Source of the DNA: DAOUMU01 sp034409055
GTDB lineage: Bacteria; Chloroflexota; Anaerolineae; 4572-78; J111
Assembly: GCA_034409055.1 (NCBI GenBank)
Contig: DAOUMU010000312.1
Span: 1-15,466 of the forward strand
Length of the DNA stretch: 15,466 bases
Reading direction: 5' to 3'
Within the stretch, counting starts at the first letter, position 1, and each line of letters begins with the position of its first letter. A model generated the notes under the pieces. That model worked only from the letters and a program-made list of their open reading frames with translations, did no database searches and was not told the origin of the DNA. Shown here one piece after another: positions 14,479 to 15,466 of this stretch. Both the position numbers and the translations under genes were made by a program.

Positions 14479-15378
14479 ATGAGTATAGCAATACAAGGTC
14501 GCGGACGTTTCAAGTACATAGTGAGTGTGGTCGGGATCGTCGTAGTTTTGGGTTTTCTCACTCTTTTGGCCATATACCTGATCAGGGGGCGCGGCTTTGG
14601 CCTGTGGCGCTTTATGCACTTGGGTCGGGCTGTGCTTGACAGCCGATCTGTCGCCAGCTACAGTCGTGGCGATTTTACCAACATTGTCTTCCTTCACCAT
14701 TCAACGGGGCGTTATCTGATCCAGCAGGGCGGCGTCAGGCAGCAACTTACCGAGGTAGGTTACGACTTCTGGGATCATGACTACAACTGGCCTGGGCTCC
14801 ACCGTCCAGATTATAGCGAAACCGGTTACAGTTACCTTATTCCAAATGACAACACCGACCCTGATGGTTTAACCAGGATCTTCGCGCAACATGTGTACGG
14901 GTTGCCGCTCAATGCGCTAAGTGGCCTCCTGCAGCACGAGGTAATTGTCTTCAAATCGTGCTTTCCGGTCAGTCACATCACCAGCGATGAGCAGCTAGAA
15001 AAGTACAAGACCTACTACCTGGAAATGCGGGACGTGATGGACGGACACACCGACAGAATATTCATTGTGATGACACCACCACCCTTGAACTCGGTTGCAA
15101 CAAACCCCGAAGCGGCTGCCAGGGCCAGAGTCTTCGCCGACTGGCTCAAGTCCGACGAGTATCTGAGTGGACACCCTAACGTGTTTACCTTCGACTTCTT
15201 CGGCTATCTTGCTGAGGATAACCCGGCGGCGCCTGATTACAATATGCTGCGAGCTGAATATCGAGAGGGTGAAGATTCCCATCCCAACCAGGTAGCCAAT
15301 AAGACAATCGGCCCCCTCTTTGCTGATTTCATCATAAATACGCAATACCGCAAAAGTCGGCAGGTAATTGCCTCATAG
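14479..15378 (+). CDS. Membrane-anchored SGNH-like hydrolase/acyltransferase partner
   Basis: A 299-residue protein with one N-terminal membrane segment (about 12-36) and an outward-facing domain. FTNIVFLHHSTGRYLI (66-81) places a candidate nucleophile Ser75 after a beta strand. VIVFKSCFPVSHI (155-167) fits an oxyanion or core strand. EDSHPNQVANKTIGPLF (265-281) gives Asp266 and His268, the SGNH block V pair. This is a divergent SGNH-like protein; the first block is HHSTG, not GDS. The ATG at 14479 has GGAGGGA (14464-14470) 8 bases upstream. The preceding gene encodes an acyltransferase-3 protein, so the two may form a split O-acylation system. A plain esterase role is equally possible. The assignment to the SGNH fold is from motifs only. 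Confidence 0.78.
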   Translation: MSIAIQGRGRFKYIVSVVGIVVVLGFLTLLAIYLIRGRGFGLWRFMHLGRAVLDSRSVASYSRGDFTNIVFLHHSTGRYLIQQGGVRQQLTEVGYDFWDHDYNWPGLHRPDYSETGYSYLIPNDNTDPDGLTRIFAQHVYGLPLNALSGLLQHEVIVFKSCFPVSHITSDEQLEKYKTYYLEMRDVMDGHTDRIFIVMTPPPLNSVATNPEAAARARVFADWLKSDEYLSGHPNVFTFDFFGYLAEDNPAAPDYNMLRAEYREGEDSHPNQVANKTIGPLFADFIINTQYRKSRQVIAS

Positions 15379-15466
15379 AGGAATTCATCCCCTCTGAAGA
15401 TGTACCATCTCGGGTGACGTATCTGACGGTAATTGAAGCCACCGTTCTTTCAAATCTTGAAGTTGC
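15379..15466. other. Right edge: possible C-terminal end of a convergent gene
   Basis: No complete gene fits. On the - strand a frame is open from the window edge to a TGA at 15387-15385, encoding 26 protein-like residues (containing DLKERWLQLPSDTSPEM). On the + strand another frame is also open but has no RBS or plausible start. No hairpin terminator is visible between 15378 and this point. The - strand reading may be the end of a convergent gene whose body lies outside the window. Confidence 0.25.

Overview
The window looks like a piece of a bacterial chromosome, probably from a Chloroflexota (Anaerolineae-like) organism. It carries a regulatory front end followed by an extracellular polysaccharide (EPS) or cell-surface glycan operon. 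The taxonomic guess is inference. It rests on a secreted protein with a Tat signal, a YVYLPIICK-type segment and a Thr/Pro-rich linker, on a small SGNH-like protein with an HHSTG serine motif, and on a very large membrane-anchored multi-PAS/GAF histidine kinase. All confident genes are on the + strand. I see no rRNA, tRNA, CRISPR array, transposase or integrase.

Region 1 (1-5839) is a two-component system. A non-coding leader with a terminator-like hairpin and a long nested hairpin precedes a 1512-residue histidine kinase: MASE3-like membrane sensor, four PAS, three GAF, then HisKA_3/HATPase. An AT-rich 350-bp gap separates it from its likely partner, a 217-residue NarL/LuxR-type response regulator.

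Region 2 (5840-7444) is a transcription-control hinge. Imperfect repeats lie just upstream of a plausible promoter. Three hairpins follow, then a small excisionase-type HTH gene overlapping a gene for a NusG/RfaH-type elongation factor. A heptad-repeat hairpin and a further non-coding stretch follow.

Region 3 (7445-15378) is a tightly packed glycan operon. It encodes a DPM1-like GT2 glycosyltransferase with a C-terminal membrane part, a Wzy/O-antigen-ligase-like polymerase with C-terminal TPRs, a DUF5989 membrane miniprotein, a membrane-anchored SGNH hydrolase, a Tat-exported DUF362 protein, an acyltransferase-3 membrane protein and a second membrane-anchored SGNH-like protein. Gaps are 62 bp or less, or there are overlaps, except for 203 bp after the polymerase gene. 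An initiating sugar transferase, a Wzx flippase and export proteins are not present, so the locus probably continues outside the window.

Working model (inference): the kinase/regulator pair senses an intracellular or membrane signal and activates the hinge promoter. The HTH protein and the NusG paralogue then allow RNA polymerase to read through the hairpin-rich leader and the long operon. The downstream enzymes build, polymerise and O-acylate a surface glycan. The most unusual points are the attenuator-like leader of the antiterminator gene, a heptad repeat family that has become the coding 3' end of two genes and the ribosome binding site of a third, the DUF5989-SGNH pair without its usual carbamoyltransferase neighbour, and a Tat-exported DUF362 protein inside a glycan operon.
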